Made by a program: the position numbers and the translations under genes
Origin: Tomocerus qinae
Taxonomy: Eukaryota > Arthropoda > Collembola > Entomobryomorpha > Tomoceridae
DNA: 64,000 nucleotides
Direction: 5' to 3'
Assembly: GCA_020055645.1 (NCBI GenBank)
Contig: CM034546.1
Coordinates: forward strand, 107,016,875-107,080,874
The notes under the pieces: model-generated
Databases searched by the model: none
Told to the model about the DNA's origin: nothing
The model's input: only the letters and a program-made list of their open reading frames with translations
Shown here: positions 49,301 through 63,100 of the stretch, one piece after another
How the letters are laid out: each line of letters opens with the position of its first letter
How positions within the stretch are numbered: the stretch's first letter is position 1

Positions 49301-52300
49301 ATTGGCCAAATATTATATCAATGATATTAATACAATGTTAGTTTTTGCAGGGTGGAAAGAAAACAGAAAGAACAGAAAAGCGCTAATTGCATTAGCATAT
49401 TCTTCAAGTAATAAAAGCAATGTAAAGAATAGTATCCACTATTATAGAGTATGTATATCTTGTAGAAAAGGTAAGAAAAAGTTATGCGTTTGAAGTTTTT
49501 GTGTGAATGTTGTTCTGCTCGTTATACAATCACAGACCCTTATTGTCGTCTGCATTATAGAGCTTTTGTTGTGCATGTATACTATATTTAATCTACAATA
49601 CATCAGCATAACTACAGATGAACATAAAACGCGTTATTATTTGTGGTATCTTCACCACCAATTTTTCCATTAAGATTTATCAAACAAAGATTATGCCGAG
49701 AATAAACCACCAACGACTAGTATAACGCTCAAAAAGACACGACGAGCAAATAGAATAATTCATACTGTAGCAGTACATCGACAAAAAATTCCTCTCCCAA
49801 CGTTTTGTACACATATGAATATTTTGACCAGATTAGGATGTTTTAAGTTTGAGTATGCATGTATAATGAATGCATAAATAAATATAGCATCTTTACATAT
49901 GAAATGAAAGGTGAGCATTGAGATTTTCTCCGGTTCTTCACTTTATAAGTACAGTAGAGACTGTTAAAGCAAGTCAAGTTCAAATGAAGTTGAAGTAGAT
50001 GAAGACGGACGGACATGCATGAGCGATCCGAGAAAATGACTTTACAATGATAGAGCACATACTCTGTAGGACGATGAACCATTTTTCTGCACTTTTACAT
50101 TCGCATTTACATTTCTAGCTTTCTTCCAGCACAAATTACTCGCACACGTATTTATTGTACAAAACTGCCAACAAATACTACTACATAGATCTACTAAATA
50201 AATTTACTGATTATCATGAATTGTCAGAAGTCTAAGTCTATGCCGTCGAAGACAGAAAATACAAATTAATACGAATTACTTTCAACGAGGGATAATATCG
50301 TTTATTTCTGCATAATTAGGGATTTATGAAGTCCAGTAGGAGCAGGCAAGGCTGTAAAATCATTTCTATTTATTCTATGAGTCATTAACAAGTGTCCGTT
50401 GTAGCATGGTTGTAACAAAGTATAAAAATACCTAAATGAATATTAATTAACATAGCCTGTGCCTGTAAGAGCAACAGCCTGCTGTTTATTTGATCAACAA
50501 ATCTGATTAAAAATGGAGATCCGTTTCAGGAGGTAGAAACTTGTTGCTTTGATGATGTCGGTGGATTTCTAGATACACGATGGATAATGAGTATGGGCAA
50601 GGTATGGGCAGCCTCTAAAAATTGACATCTTTCAGGATAAACAAACATTGCTGATAGAAAACAATGTTTTCAATGTTGATATTTGCGTAAGATGCTGAAT
50701 CTGACCTTACTGGATTCTAAAGATACGAGTGGATTTCATAATCTGAATTTCAAATGAACTGATTTTGATGGAGAACTACACTTCAATGTATGTAGCTATT
50801 CTATTTGTTGAATAAAAAATCTGATGATAATGAGAACTTATTAATATTTATTAGTTGATAAAGGTAAATAGTAGTTGATAATATGCGTCAAAAATGACGG
50901 AGGGAGGGAGGGCAGAGGAGGGTGAATATTTGTAGTTTTTTTATTTTATTTGTTCGTTAAACACTTGCTACTAATAACTGTCTCGAGCTAGAGTTGTCTC
51001 TGGGACTCATAAATGTATGTTCTAAGTATGTGCCTACCTAAAGTATACTAAGGAGGCGAAAATGAGCTCTTAGGATATGAATATTGAACATGGGTAATAA
51101 TAATATTGAGTTCTGTCATGTTTAGGTTGAGACGTTAACATCAACAGATGGACAGAGTTTTCTAAGGAAAAAATTGGCGTGTGTCTGATAGGGATGTGCG
51201 GTTGGATGGATGCTTCTGTTCATTCTCTCGTGCGTCTCTCTACAGCCATTGCAACATCTATCCATGCCAAACAAAGTGAAGTCAGGTCGAAGCAACACGA
51301 TTTCTCGTAAAAGAACCCAACGAAACATAAAAGTCACGCGACAAACTTCAATTCAACAACATATTGTTTCAGGATTGCCTCTATTTGTTGGCTTCTGTAT
51401 TATCATATTGCAACATAGTACAAACCGTATTGCTACATTTCTCAAACATGCACAACCGACCATCGCACACACCAAGAAGAAAAAATCAACCCAGACATTT
51501 CACTATCAATGTCAATATGCAAAACACAATCAAATCTCCCGTCGATCATTCATTACAGCGAGTCCTAATCGTAACATGTGCTTAAAGGATCCTACAAAAA
51601 TTCTTTTCATTTGACCTGGCTTAATACTTATTAAGTACCTACTGCTTGTACAAATCTATTTGAGATACCTTTCTATACCAATAAAATTCAACATGCAGAT
51701 GCAGGTTACTCAAAAGTTGATTCATGCAAAAACACAAAGAATCTTTAGCACATTAGCAAAATAGTAGGTAAACAAAATTTGTAATAACCAAAAAGAACCC
51801 TTCTGCTTCGAATTCAATATTCAACCGTAACAATTTATTCCTCTTTTGCAATTGTGCACTACTTTATTGTGTAATATTTGTTACACTGTATCAGAAGATT
51901 AGGGTGTCTCTATTGACATTGATTGCAGTGATAATTGATCCTAATGCACAAGTATTTATTATTAAAGTGCTAAAAAATGGCAAAGGTAATTTAATATGAT
52001 ATAAAGGTGAGGCTTGCTCTTCAGAAATTCAATGTTAAGGTAAAGGCCACGAGGGTATAGACAGGTAGAGAGACTTGAAGGTTAAGAAGGTTTAAAGCAA
52101 TCATATATACAGAATAATAAGCTCATATGGACGAAAGTGCATTATGTATACAAGACAACAGAAACGTACAGACTGCTAGGACAGAAACACGAAGAAAAGC
52201 AATGTTTTTGATCTGTTTCTATTTAATAAAGGCACCCCACGACTTTGGTGAACTTGGTGTGGGGTCTCACAGTTTTGTTTCCTACCATCAAACATGTACT

Positions 52301-53979
52301 TTACAAATACACCATTTTTTGTGCACAACTAGGATTTGGGACCATTCGATTAGACTTATATTATTATTGTGTACCTATTTCATAAAGTGGTAATGTAATG
52401 TGATATGATGAGATGGAATTAAATTAAAAGAGCTACTGGGGAGACTTATCTAAACCTGAATAGCAATCTATATACCTAGTAAATAGGAAATGTGCACCTT
52501 GTTATAATAATGTTGGAGTTCATCCCATTTTCAATTGTACACATAGACAATGGCTGTATCATACAGATACATACCTGTATAAAACAAGGAAAAATGTACC
52601 TATTAGTATAATGCGCAGTGTAAAAGGCACCCTGTACCCAAACGACTACTAAATAGTCATGGAATTGTTATTCCTATTATTCCTCTGGTCATTCTCACAA
52701 CAAAGACATTTGGGCTGATTGAACTTTGAAAGTCACATCTCATCTATTAGTAGACTGTGTAGGAGGGTGAACTTATACACGACGGATTAACAATGTTATG
52801 AAATATAATTGATGGGACTAAGCAGTTGACGTGTTTCCCCCAACGGCACTTTGAGTTGTTTTCCCGTTCAAACATTGATACATATAATGCAATGCTAAAA
52901 TATAGCCTATGATTACTATGATAGAAAATAAGCTATATAGCTGTATAGCCTGAAACAGTTTCTGTAATTATAAATTACGGTGCGGCAGCTCGTTTCAGAA
53001 GCTCATCATCACTTACAGTAATTGATTGTTTCCCTATCTGATATTGTAGCTATATTTACCGTGAATCATCTGTCTGCACAATTTGATACTCTGGAATGAG
53101 GGAAGTTAAAGAAAAATGCACTTACATGCAATAGGCCTTTGGAAATTATTTTTAATACAATATTTACAACTCTCTTGTATGAAGTTATTTTGGTAGAAAT
53201 AATTTCGCCTTTTGCATTGTGAGTCAGCTGAAATAAATACTTTTGAGGGCATCGGGTATTATGTATCTAGGAAATAGCAGTAGTAGCAATGGCATGTTTG
53301 TTTATTTTAGTTTCAGGGCTTATTCAGGTAGGCCTTTTTAATAATATGAAGTTTAATCATCGCATTGTCATGATCATTCGGATTCATGATTAACGTGGTT
53401 CAACAGCTTAATAAATGGGTGGCTGGTCACTGACGTGGGTGATCTTCATATGCATGAACGTGAGAAAATTACTGTGTTCTATATTTAACTCACGCTAGCG
53501 TGCTTCCTGATCTTATTTCATGAATTTGTGAATGACAAGCCTCCCATCTTGACCGATCTAATAATATTTAGATTGAGTCCATAGAAATCAATAACGGGAA
53601 AAACAGACTTATATCCTCTGGGCGAGGGTCAACATATGGCTTTTATTGAGAACTATCTATTTTCCGCTACACATGTTTACGTTTCATCTGCATGTAATTT
53701 ATTGGTTTCATCATGTGGAACATTTTCCTCGTTACAATCAATATTTTACATGTAGTAATAGTAAAGTCAACATCAACATTTAATAGTTTACATTCCTTAT
53801 AACAACGTATGCTAAAAACTGAATTGTCACACTGTCAAACAAGGGAATATTAACAAATACATCAATACATAAAAGAAAATACAATCAGGCACATTATTTG
53901 GCACATCATTCAACTAAAGGACAGTGACATGAAAACATTTCTAAGTTGTGAGAATGTGCAAAAATGCAAACTACAAATA
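34380..53979. other. Gene desert downstream of the Atonal-family gene
   Basis: About 19.6 kb in which no frame exceeds 134 codons and none shows a recognisable motif or convincing splice context. There is local simple sequence (AGAGAG near 42760, GGGA repeats near 50900) but no transposon coding remnant. I see no tRNA, rRNA or well-conserved microRNA that I could name. Distance-acting enhancers of the neighbouring developmental gene, or unrecognised long non-coding transcripts, are possible. Confidence 0.5.
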
Positions 53980-53981
53980 TA

Positions 53982-54182
53982 ATGTTTGTCCATAAAAAAT
54001 GTGCACTGTTTTCGTAAATTTGCGTGTACTGATTTCTGAACTGTAATTTGCTAGTAGTTGAATTTGCTATAGAAACTGCAAAATAACTGCTACTAACAGG
54101 TAGCTTAGCTATCAAAGTGACATTTTTTTTAGCAATTTAGCCTCTCAGAATAACAAAGTGCACATTTTTTACGGACAAACAT
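53982..54182. mobile_element. Tc1/mariner-like MITE, 201 bp, TA target site
   Basis: Begins ATGTTTGTCCATAAAAAATG and ends with the inverted counterpart ...TTTTTTACGGACAAACAT. About 26 bp of terminal inverted repeat with one mismatch is followed by diverging sequence. TA dinucleotides flank both ends (53980-53981 and 54183-54184), the target duplication of Tc1/mariner elements. No coding capacity. Confidence 0.75.
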
Positions 54183-54184
54183 TA

Positions 54185-56448
54185 GATATGTACACAAACA
54201 AGCCTAACCTCTACTATTTTGAGTAGAAACCAGACATACGTGCTAAAACTCATTTCTGCCGGCTTATGCATATAATTAATACTATTCATCGTGTAGTGAA
54301 CCTTCTTTATACACACTTATACTGTAAAATTATACACCTTTTCTTGCAAACCGCAGAATTGTAACTTATACATAAGCCATAGGTACAGGCAGAAGACATG
54401 ATTGCTGAAATGATCTTTGTCTAGATTACAATTAAATACATAATACATAGGATCGTCATCTGCAAAATGGCATTCGGTTAAATACACGAGAGAAAAATTC
54501 AAAAGAATTCTATTTGACCGCTATATACCGAGGATCCACACTTGTACATCAAACTAGTTTGAAACTGGACTTTTCATAAGAAAAATGGTTAGAGTAATCT
54601 GTTCTCCAATCCTAATTCCTTACCTTCAAAATTTTAATTTTTTAAATATAGGTTGTGGCCAAATGTAGAAAATTGGTTATAGTTACATGAGAGCGAAGTG
54701 TAAACGAGTAGAATAAAGATTAAATAATTTTCACTTTAGGAAATGAATATAGTTTTCTTGTCGGTTTTTAAATCAACAGTAGTAGCTTACTACTACTACT
54801 AATCCAGAAAATAATAATACCTTCAGAAAGACATCCAGAAAATGATCACGCTCTTGTCAATGCATACACATTCGTCTCAAATCAATTCATGCTTAATTAT
54901 ATAGTTGAGGGTTTTAATACGAACGCAATGCAATGAAAATACGTTATACAACCGATTAGACAAATAAAGACCTCAGAGAAAAGAATTCTACAGTTGGTAA
55001 TTGAGTAAAAGTATAATAATTTAAGTAAGAAACAAGCGTGTGTATTTAAACAACTAAAGTAAACATTGTAGGCACTTACACATAAGTATTAGAACCCACC
55101 CCAACAAATCCTGGATAAAAGGGCAATCATTTGCAATTTTGCAATCAATCTCTCCTGAGAAGAAACTGTACTTGCTAACTAGCTAAGTGAATGAAGTTGT
55201 TTACTTAAGACTGGCTAACAATAATTGACAAGACACGATTTACGATAAAAAGTTTAAATCCTGAATGACCGAAGAAGAAGAGTCAGAGAAAAACGTGAAA
55301 CATCAAAATAAGTAATTTAGCGAAAGGGCATTTCGGCAGGATAGCAACCTTCTCGTCTCTTCACGTAATTGCGAATCTTCAAATGAACATCGTCCACGGT
55401 TCATCTTGTTAATTAGTGATCTTGTTCTTCATGGCCCAACATACTATTATATACCTACGTCCTGTGGTTTGTTTGTTTAGTAGCTACGTGTAGCATATAC
55501 AAGTGTATCGTGCACACACGTTTTGAAATACGCATGAGGGACCAATTAAATCTAGTAAAAATGGCAATACGGGTAAAATGAATAATGAATGACTACAGGC
55601 ATACATAAAAGTATTCCGACAATTTACAGCTTAGTTCGGTTATCTCAGGAAACGTAATTTTATGTAATTCGGGAAATAACGTCCATTTATCTACCACTAT
55701 ATAAAAGTTAATTATAGTTATTAGTATTATTGACATGATACTGTTAAATTTGAAATCGCAAATGTATGAACTTCCTTTGTTTGTAATGATTTTTACTGCC
55801 TGACGAAATAATTCTATGAAATTTAACCTAGTTTCAATTCTGAGTAAATGGATAACTCCGCACAGTCGACCGGAGCTTATTACTGTTAATTACTGATGAT
55901 TTTATTGTAGAAAACAGTATTTTAGGTAGATCGGACCCTCGACTTGTAAGAACATGCAGCGGACCTTAGACTCGTGAAAACATCCAGCTTTTCATGTCAA
56001 ATAATGCCAAATAATTTGGAGCTGGCCCTAACCGATACCGTATATGAGCATAGAATATCTAAGATTTATTTTTACAAATGACTTTAAATTGCAACAATGA
56101 ATGTATCTGTAGGTGCTGTTTTAATATTAGAGATTAACAAAATTAACAAGGTATAGATTTTATTTCACTTTAATGACACGTTACCTTACAAATATATTTA
56201 TTTCGACGGGCGAAGTATATACTCTTTCTGAATATGATAGGATAGAAATAAGTCAACTTTCTTACTAAATAAAAAACTAACACTACAAATAATATTTGTT
56301 TTATAATGACATATATACCAGTATACAATGAATGAACGTTTATGAATAATTCCATTACAAATTGGAATGAGTAAAATCGGCCGTGACTTTTGATAGTGCT
56401 TCATAACTTGTCAAACGGATCTTCAGCTTGTGTCCATGGTACGACTAC
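54185..56448. other. Intergenic, no gene seen
   Basis: AT-rich, with no supported exon, RNA gene or repeat structure noticed. Confidence 0.45.
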
Positions 56449-56450
56449 TA

Positions 56451-56729
56451 TGAGGGAATCACTCCTAAAGGACTCCTACAGTCAGCTAATACTATGTCCT
56501 GTCCAACTTAATCATGCAATTGCAGCTTAAGATTGTCTTAACAGTTAACTAACATTAAAGATATTGAAAATTAAAATGATTTGTAAACCAATCGAATAGT
56601 CACGATTACATGTGGTACAAAGGACAACTCTAAAACAATTAAAAATAATCAGTTAATATATTGCATTGGAGGAAGAAGCACTTTTTAGGAATCCTTTAGG
56701 AGTAAAGTCTTTTAGGAGTGATTCCCTCG
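56451..56729. mobile_element. Inverted-repeat element (MITE), 279 bp, probable TA target site
   Basis: Left end TGAGGGAATCACTCCTAAA and right end TTTAGGAGTGATTCCCTCG form a terminal inverted repeat of about 19 bp with one mismatch at the outermost base. TA flanks both sides (56449-56450 and 56730-56731). The right arm holds a second copy of the TTTAGGAGT word. No coding capacity; mariner-like by target site only. Confidence 0.6.
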
Positions 56730-56731
56730 TA

Positions 56732-57118
56732 GGAATCGGTCCCTGACAGCATTTGTAATGACAAAAGTATTGTATGTGGGGATAAGAAACTCGTGAAAAT
56801 AATTCCTATTTTTCAAAATGAATTTCAAAGTAAACTATAGACTTTCGGAATCTGGAAACCGTTTTTGGCTGTGACTTCGAGTTGCTGAAAGTCCATTGTA
56901 CTACTTTAGCCCCCACCCAAAATTTTTTTGTCATCTGCAGTTTCAAATCACATTGGCTTGAGCATGAGCTAAACAGCTAACTAAAGATTTGTATGAGAAC
57001 AAGTATTGAAGCAAATCAAAAATCAGGGCCAATTTTACGTATTCATATTTCTAATGTAATTATTCGTACATATATTTATAATCAAAAATAATAAATTGGC
57101 AATGTATAGCTATTTGAC
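56732..57118. other. 3' flank of the large minus-strand gene
   Basis: No gene seen. It should contain the 3' UTR and polyadenylation site of the minus-strand gene ending at 57119; I see no close canonical AATAAA on that strand. Confidence 0.4.
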
Positions 57119-60100
57119 TCAGGGTGGAGGAGGATCCAAAATCTGCACCTTTGAAGGACTATATTCCGCAGGTAAGTTTTTGCCCTTTCTCTTAGGTCTA
57201 GTGGATGGTCTAGAACGTTTTGAGCCCGACTCTTGCTGCCAATAATCCAATGGAGATTTGCTTTGTTTACCACTAGAAGGCTTTCCATTTTTTTGGTCTT
57301 TCTTGGGAATCTTAAAAAACGGCAGAAAAGGAACGGCATGCCGTGCAATTTCAAAACCCTCCGGGATGGGGACACTTGTTTTAACACGCAGAGAATTGTC
57401 AGGACTCGAGACTTGTGTTTCAACATTCGGGTCATCTTTTGCGGATTTCCTCCGAGAACGGGTAACTCCTGAAGGCTGTCCTTTGGGTTCGGGACTTTTA
57501 TTTATTTTAGGAGGTTGAACAGTTATCAGTCTTGGGTTACATTGACGAGAGTGCTTACTCCTAGTTGATCTTTTAACAGGGGGTTTGACAACAGTACTAA
57601 CTGGCGTAGCTGAAGTACCTGGGGTAGCTGAAGTATCTGACGTAGCTGAAGTATCTGGCGTAGCTGAAGTATCTGGCGTAACTGAACTACATGGCATAGA
57701 TGATGTAACTGGTGTCAGTGGTGTCTCAGTGTTATCGTCTTCATTGTCATATTTTTTCCTCTTCCATTTTAAGATCTCTTCTTCTGTCAATCTCGTTAAT
57801 ACGATAGTTACCTCGATCCACTTTCTTTTGAATTTACTCCTTGCACGTCGATAATATTCTTCATCATTTTGAGCTACTGAGTTACCAGCAACTTCATTTA
57901 CGCCTTCATAAGTGTTGACAACTTCGTTTACAGATTCAGGACCAACAACAATATTCTCAATGTTCTGAGCAGAACGTAATTGAAACCTGGAACGACAAGC
58001 TTGCTTGGACGCTCTGATACAATCTGATGCTTCAAAACCTTTAAATCCTTGACCATTATTATCAAGCCTGTCATCATCTGATCCAACTTCGACTTCGACG
58101 TCTCCAATTCGGATAAGATCCACTTCTTGAATGCTGTCAACTACATATCGTGGATCAATTTCAGAAACTGGTTGGCCAACAGTATATGTGCCACCGGCAA
58201 GAATGATGGGTAGATTTGACACTGTGCCATCTTTATAAAAAGTGTTGTTCTTGTGATGTGTGATATTAATATCATACATATTAACGGGACTATTTGGATT
58301 CGAACATTCGCCGTTAGGCAAACCTAATATGCATTCGTCCCTGCTATTTAGTGAATACAATCCATCTTGACTTTCATCATCCTCATTGATCATATCATCT
58401 GACACAGTTACAAAGTTAGCGACCATTTGATTTTCGATGCCACTTTGATTTGGGGATCCTACGAAGTGATTTTCTGAGTAAATTATTTCTTCTTCCCCTG
58501 AATTTTCAATAACTTGAGAATAGTCGTCTGCAAGAGAGAGGATTTCTTCCTGCCCAGATTCTGATGCTGTCTCATCAATTTCATGGCCATCTGAACGATA
58601 TAAAGTGTCATCTTCTCTTCCATTATTATCTCCAATTTCTGCCTCCACACCATCTCCTTCAGTTAACAGAGACACAATACCTATGGTCGTCTCTGCCACA
58701 CTAGCCGTACCATTGGCAGAACTGTCATTGTATGGAACAGCTCTATGATTTTCACAATCAAATAATTCCACATTACTGTCTAAAATTTGAGAGTCTAGAA
58801 ATTGGGTCGAATCTGACTGGGTCTCTACAGAGCTTGTGATGGTTTCTCTATCAGTTTCGACAACGCCTTCCTGGAAGAATTTTTGAAAATGCTCAATGCT
58901 TCCGTTCGGTAAAGAGTTGCTGTTGTTGTTTTTGTTTAATATACAAACAATTTCTTCTGAATCCCTGCCGTCTTCGTCGTCGTCACTGTCACTAATAATG
59001 ATAAGTTCTGGTTCTTCTTGAGCTACAACTGCAGGATTTTTAAGAGTTAGAACTGCAGGTTTTGGTTTTTGGCAAGTTATAACTTTATGATCGTTATTTT
59101 TACGTATAATACTGGGTCTTTTGAGTGTAGAAACTTTAGGTTCTTCTTCATAATCTTTACGGCCTTGGACTGCGTTGTTGGATGGCTTCTTAATTATTTC
59201 TTCAAGTCCGTTTCCAGAAACCCTGGATTCAAGGGTGGTATTATTACTTTTTTCCCTCTGAATGGTTCCATCCTTGTTTGCTTCAGGCACATGCACCTCA
59301 GAAATATCAATAATTTCTACTTCAGAATCCGAAAATACGGTACTGGCATCAGAATAGGGTGATATACTACGTGTACTTTCATTATTTGAGATTACGTCAT
59401 GGGCTCCGTTACAAATATTTACATTCTCTGATAAATGTTCTAAAGTTATCTTCTGGTGTATTGCATCGCATTCAGTTTCATTATTTTCTAAACTGGGACG
59501 TCGCTCTATAGAGGCTTCATTTTCTAAATCGTAATGTCGTTCAGGACTTGCCTCAGTTTCCAAATGAGAATGTTGTTCGTTATTATCTACGACTTTTTCC
59601 AAATTAAGTTGTTCCCGAGTTTCAGTCTCACATTCTAAATTGGGATGTCGATCTGCAACTTTGTCATTTTCAACAATATTACGCTCCTGTATAACAGCAT
59701 CATTCACTCGATTTCGGTCTCCAAGGACAAAACTATCTGGGTGCAGCTGCATAAGGGTATTACTTTCGGAATATCCATCTAAAGGCGTTGTATTAATAAG
59801 CTCTGGAAAGGACACAATTTCAAGTATGTCTGCTAAAGACTCATTTTCAAGACGCAGATCTGCAAGGGACTCACTGGACTCACTATAACGTTCTGCAAAG
59901 AACTCGCTTTCAGACTCCAATTCTGTAAAGGTTTCATTTTGTGGCTGCAGCTTCGAAAATGAATCATTTCTTATATACAATTGCGATTTGCTTTCTGGAT
60001 CTGAAACTGAATCATTTTCTCGTTGATGTTCACAAATCGTATCCTTAACTGTTTGAAGCACAGATGTCATTTTATTTTCAGGTTGATCTTTAGTAACTGT

Positions 60101-63100
60101 ATCATTCTCTGGTTGAAGCTCATCAATAGTTATATTTTCAGATAGACAGTCATTAATTGTATCATTTCGTGGTTGGGCTTCAGATTCAGAAATTGTATTA
60201 TTTTGCAGTTGATCTTCAGATTCAGAAATTGTATTATTTTGTGGTTGATCTTCAGATTCAGAAATTGTATTATTTTGTGGTTGATCTTCAGATTCAGAAA
60301 TTGTATTATTGTGCGGTTGATCTTCAGATTCAGAAATTGTATTATTTTGCGGTTGATCTTCAGATTCAGAAATTGTTTTATTTAGCGGTTGATCTTCAGA
60401 TTCACAAATTGTTTTCTTTAGCGGTTGATCTTCAGATCCAGAAATTGTATTATCTTGCGATTGATCTTTAGATTCAGAAATTGTATTATTTTGCGGTTGA
60501 TCTTCAGATTCAGAAATTGTATTATTTAGTAGTTGACCTTCAGCAATTTTTTGTGACCTATGTTCAGAAACCGTATCATTTCGTTCAGAGGCAGTATCAT
60601 ATTCCAGTTGACGTTCAGTAGCGTTATCATCTTCAGGTTGGCGTTCAAACATTGTATCATTTAGTTGTTGCCCTTCCAAAATCGTAGTACTTTGTGGCTG
60701 ATGGTTAGAAATTGTATTATCTTGTGGTTGGTGTACCGAAATTGTGTCACGCTGTTGTAGTTGCTCGAAAATTACATTATTGTCTGATTTCCCCTCGGAA
60801 ATTGCATTATTACTAACTGATTGCCGCTCTGAAATTGTAACGTTTTCTGGATTTAACTCTATAAGGGCATCACTTCCTAATTGTCGCTCCAAATGTGTAT
60901 CATCATCAATATGCATATGTAGCTCCAAAAGTGTGCCACTTTCTGAATTTATTTTTGCTACCGCATTGCTTTCTGTATTTCCTAGCGAAAGTGTGCCACT
61001 TTCTGAATTTATTTTTGCTACCGCATTACTTTCTGTATTTCCTAACGAAAGTGTGCCAATTTCTGAATTTATTTTTGCTACCGCATTGCTTTCTGTATTT
61101 CCTAACGAAAGTGTGCCACTTTCAGGATTAAACTCTGTAGGGTTATTATTTTCTAGATTTCGCTCGGAGAGTGTAACACCTTTTGAATGTCGCTTTGAAA
61201 GTCCTCTTTGAGGATCTATCGGTACGCGGTCCAAAGCTAATTTTTTACGTATTTTGAGCAACTTCTCTTGCTTTTCTACGATGAGAGTAATTCTTCTTAA
61301 TGACTTCTCAATCATTGATGCCTTTACTTCTTCAGTAATAACTAGCGTAGATGCTGACAATTTTTTCGAACTTTTTCTTACACGTTTCGGCTCTTTTCCA
61401 TTTCCTTGTGCCACAGTCACAACAACCTTTTTCAGTACCTGGACAAAAAACCATAAAAAATTTAGAACAGTCCAGTCCTTGATAATGTGATTATTCAGTC
61501 CTAATGTAATAATGACAACAAACTATATTGTTGCTCAATGTTAAGTTATTCAAAAATTACTACATAGGAAGAGGCTGAGGTAAGGCAAAGGTAGATTGAG
61601 TTTAGGTAGGTGGAGGGTAATACAGAGGCGGCGGTAAAGAAATACTGAATAAATTTGAGGAGGAGACAGAAGTGAGAGAATATTGAAGGAATTTTGCCGG
61701 ATGGGGGAGGGAAAATATCGAGTAACAGAGCCGCAGCCCCGAAATCGAAGAAAAGAAAGGAATTTTTGCCCTAAAACCCAAAAATTTTTCGCATATCTTT
61801 TTACTTATAATTTGTCGCCCCCCTCCCCCAAATTTTTTTGACCGGAGGCGACCTACTTCCGTGCTTTAACTAATGCTAAACTGACAGTCAGGAAGCTAAA
61901 CTTGGCTTCGACAACTGTCTGAGGAACGCCACTTGATTGCTAAAACTAAACTGAAACTGCAAACAAACTGGGGACTAAATTAATTGTTTTACTTACTGCT
62001 TGTCTAGACTCACATTAAATTAATACATAGAATATCAATGTTTAACCTCCGCATTGTCGTCACTTCGATTTACCAATGTTGCTAGGCCTGGGTTGTTGGG
62101 CCCATTTTGTGAATAAGTTAACAAATCTAGTAACCTTAACTTATTAACTTTGTGAAGGTAAAACACTAGTGCAGGGCTGCCAACTTATAAAGTGACATTC
62201 GTCATTCAAGTTAGCTCGTCCTGTCAATCTAGCCGAATGAAATCATGTCTCCTCCACTTTCACAATTTTCCTCCCCCTAGTCCCCCTCAACAAATTCCCT
62301 TAGTATTCGCATTCCTTCCCTTTACATCAAACTTCTCAGCAAATTAACCCTGTTGTTCCATACCTTAGTCGAATTTGACATTTAAATGGCTCACCTTTTT
62401 ATTAATTTTAATCTTCTTCGAAGATGGTCCCGGAGGTCGACCACGCTTTCTTTTTTTCATTTCTTGAATTGGGGGTTTGCTGACAGTTTCAACATTACTA
62501 CGCTTTTCAGCTAACATTTCTTCTTCCTCCTCGTCTTCCTCATCAGCCTCATCATCTTCGTAGCCCTTTTCCACCCCGGTGTCATCGTTATCAGGCAACG
62601 GTTGTGTATCGGTAAACGTCTCAAAATCGACATTAACATAATTAAGCTCATATTTCTTGAAGAATTTAGATACACCGGTATCGACCAACTCCTTACAAAG
62701 TTGCTTCAAATCTTCTACTGACGTCCATGCGCAAATTGATTTGATTCTTGGAGAGCTAACCATGGAACGGAAATCTTCATACAAGTCTTCGTACAAACCT
62801 AGAGTTTCCGCAGATTCCCAGAGCGTATGATCAAAAATATGCATTTTCCCATTTTCTTCTGGAAACAAACGATTGAACAATTTCATTTGCGGATGTAATG
62901 AATGAGCAGTCAGCACGAGTTGAAACGACGTATATGGATATTCTTTAAATATTTCAGCCATTTCAGTAAACTTAGCAGATAAATGTTTGAGACAGTCTAA
63001 AATTTCTTCTGTGTTAATGTCATCTGCCATCATTTTTTCTTCAATGTGATTTATAGCTAACATCACAGCACAGACATAGATTTTGATAAATTTTAGGCGA

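Noticed and set aside
51210..51614. Longest open frame (134 codons) in the desert, starting with a hydrophobic stretch
   Set aside because: No domain, no splice context, a very basic and erratic composition, and no promoter or polyA support; a frame of this length is expected by chance in 20 kb.
52230..52270. Short hairpin (ACCCCAC...GTGGGGT) as a microRNA precursor
   Set aside because: The stem is only about 7 bp with a long loop, too short for a microRNA precursor, and no known microRNA seed was recognised.
60157..60471. Plus-strand repeat-containing frames encoding regular Leu/Ile-rich units
   Set aside because: They are the antisense of the 36-bp coding repeat; the period is a multiple of three, so all frames stay open. 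The minus-strand frame continues for 4.3 kb with good splice sites.
60180..60535. Possible CRISPR-like array (regular repeats)
   Set aside because: No unique spacers; the repeats are contiguous, coding and in a eukaryotic gene.
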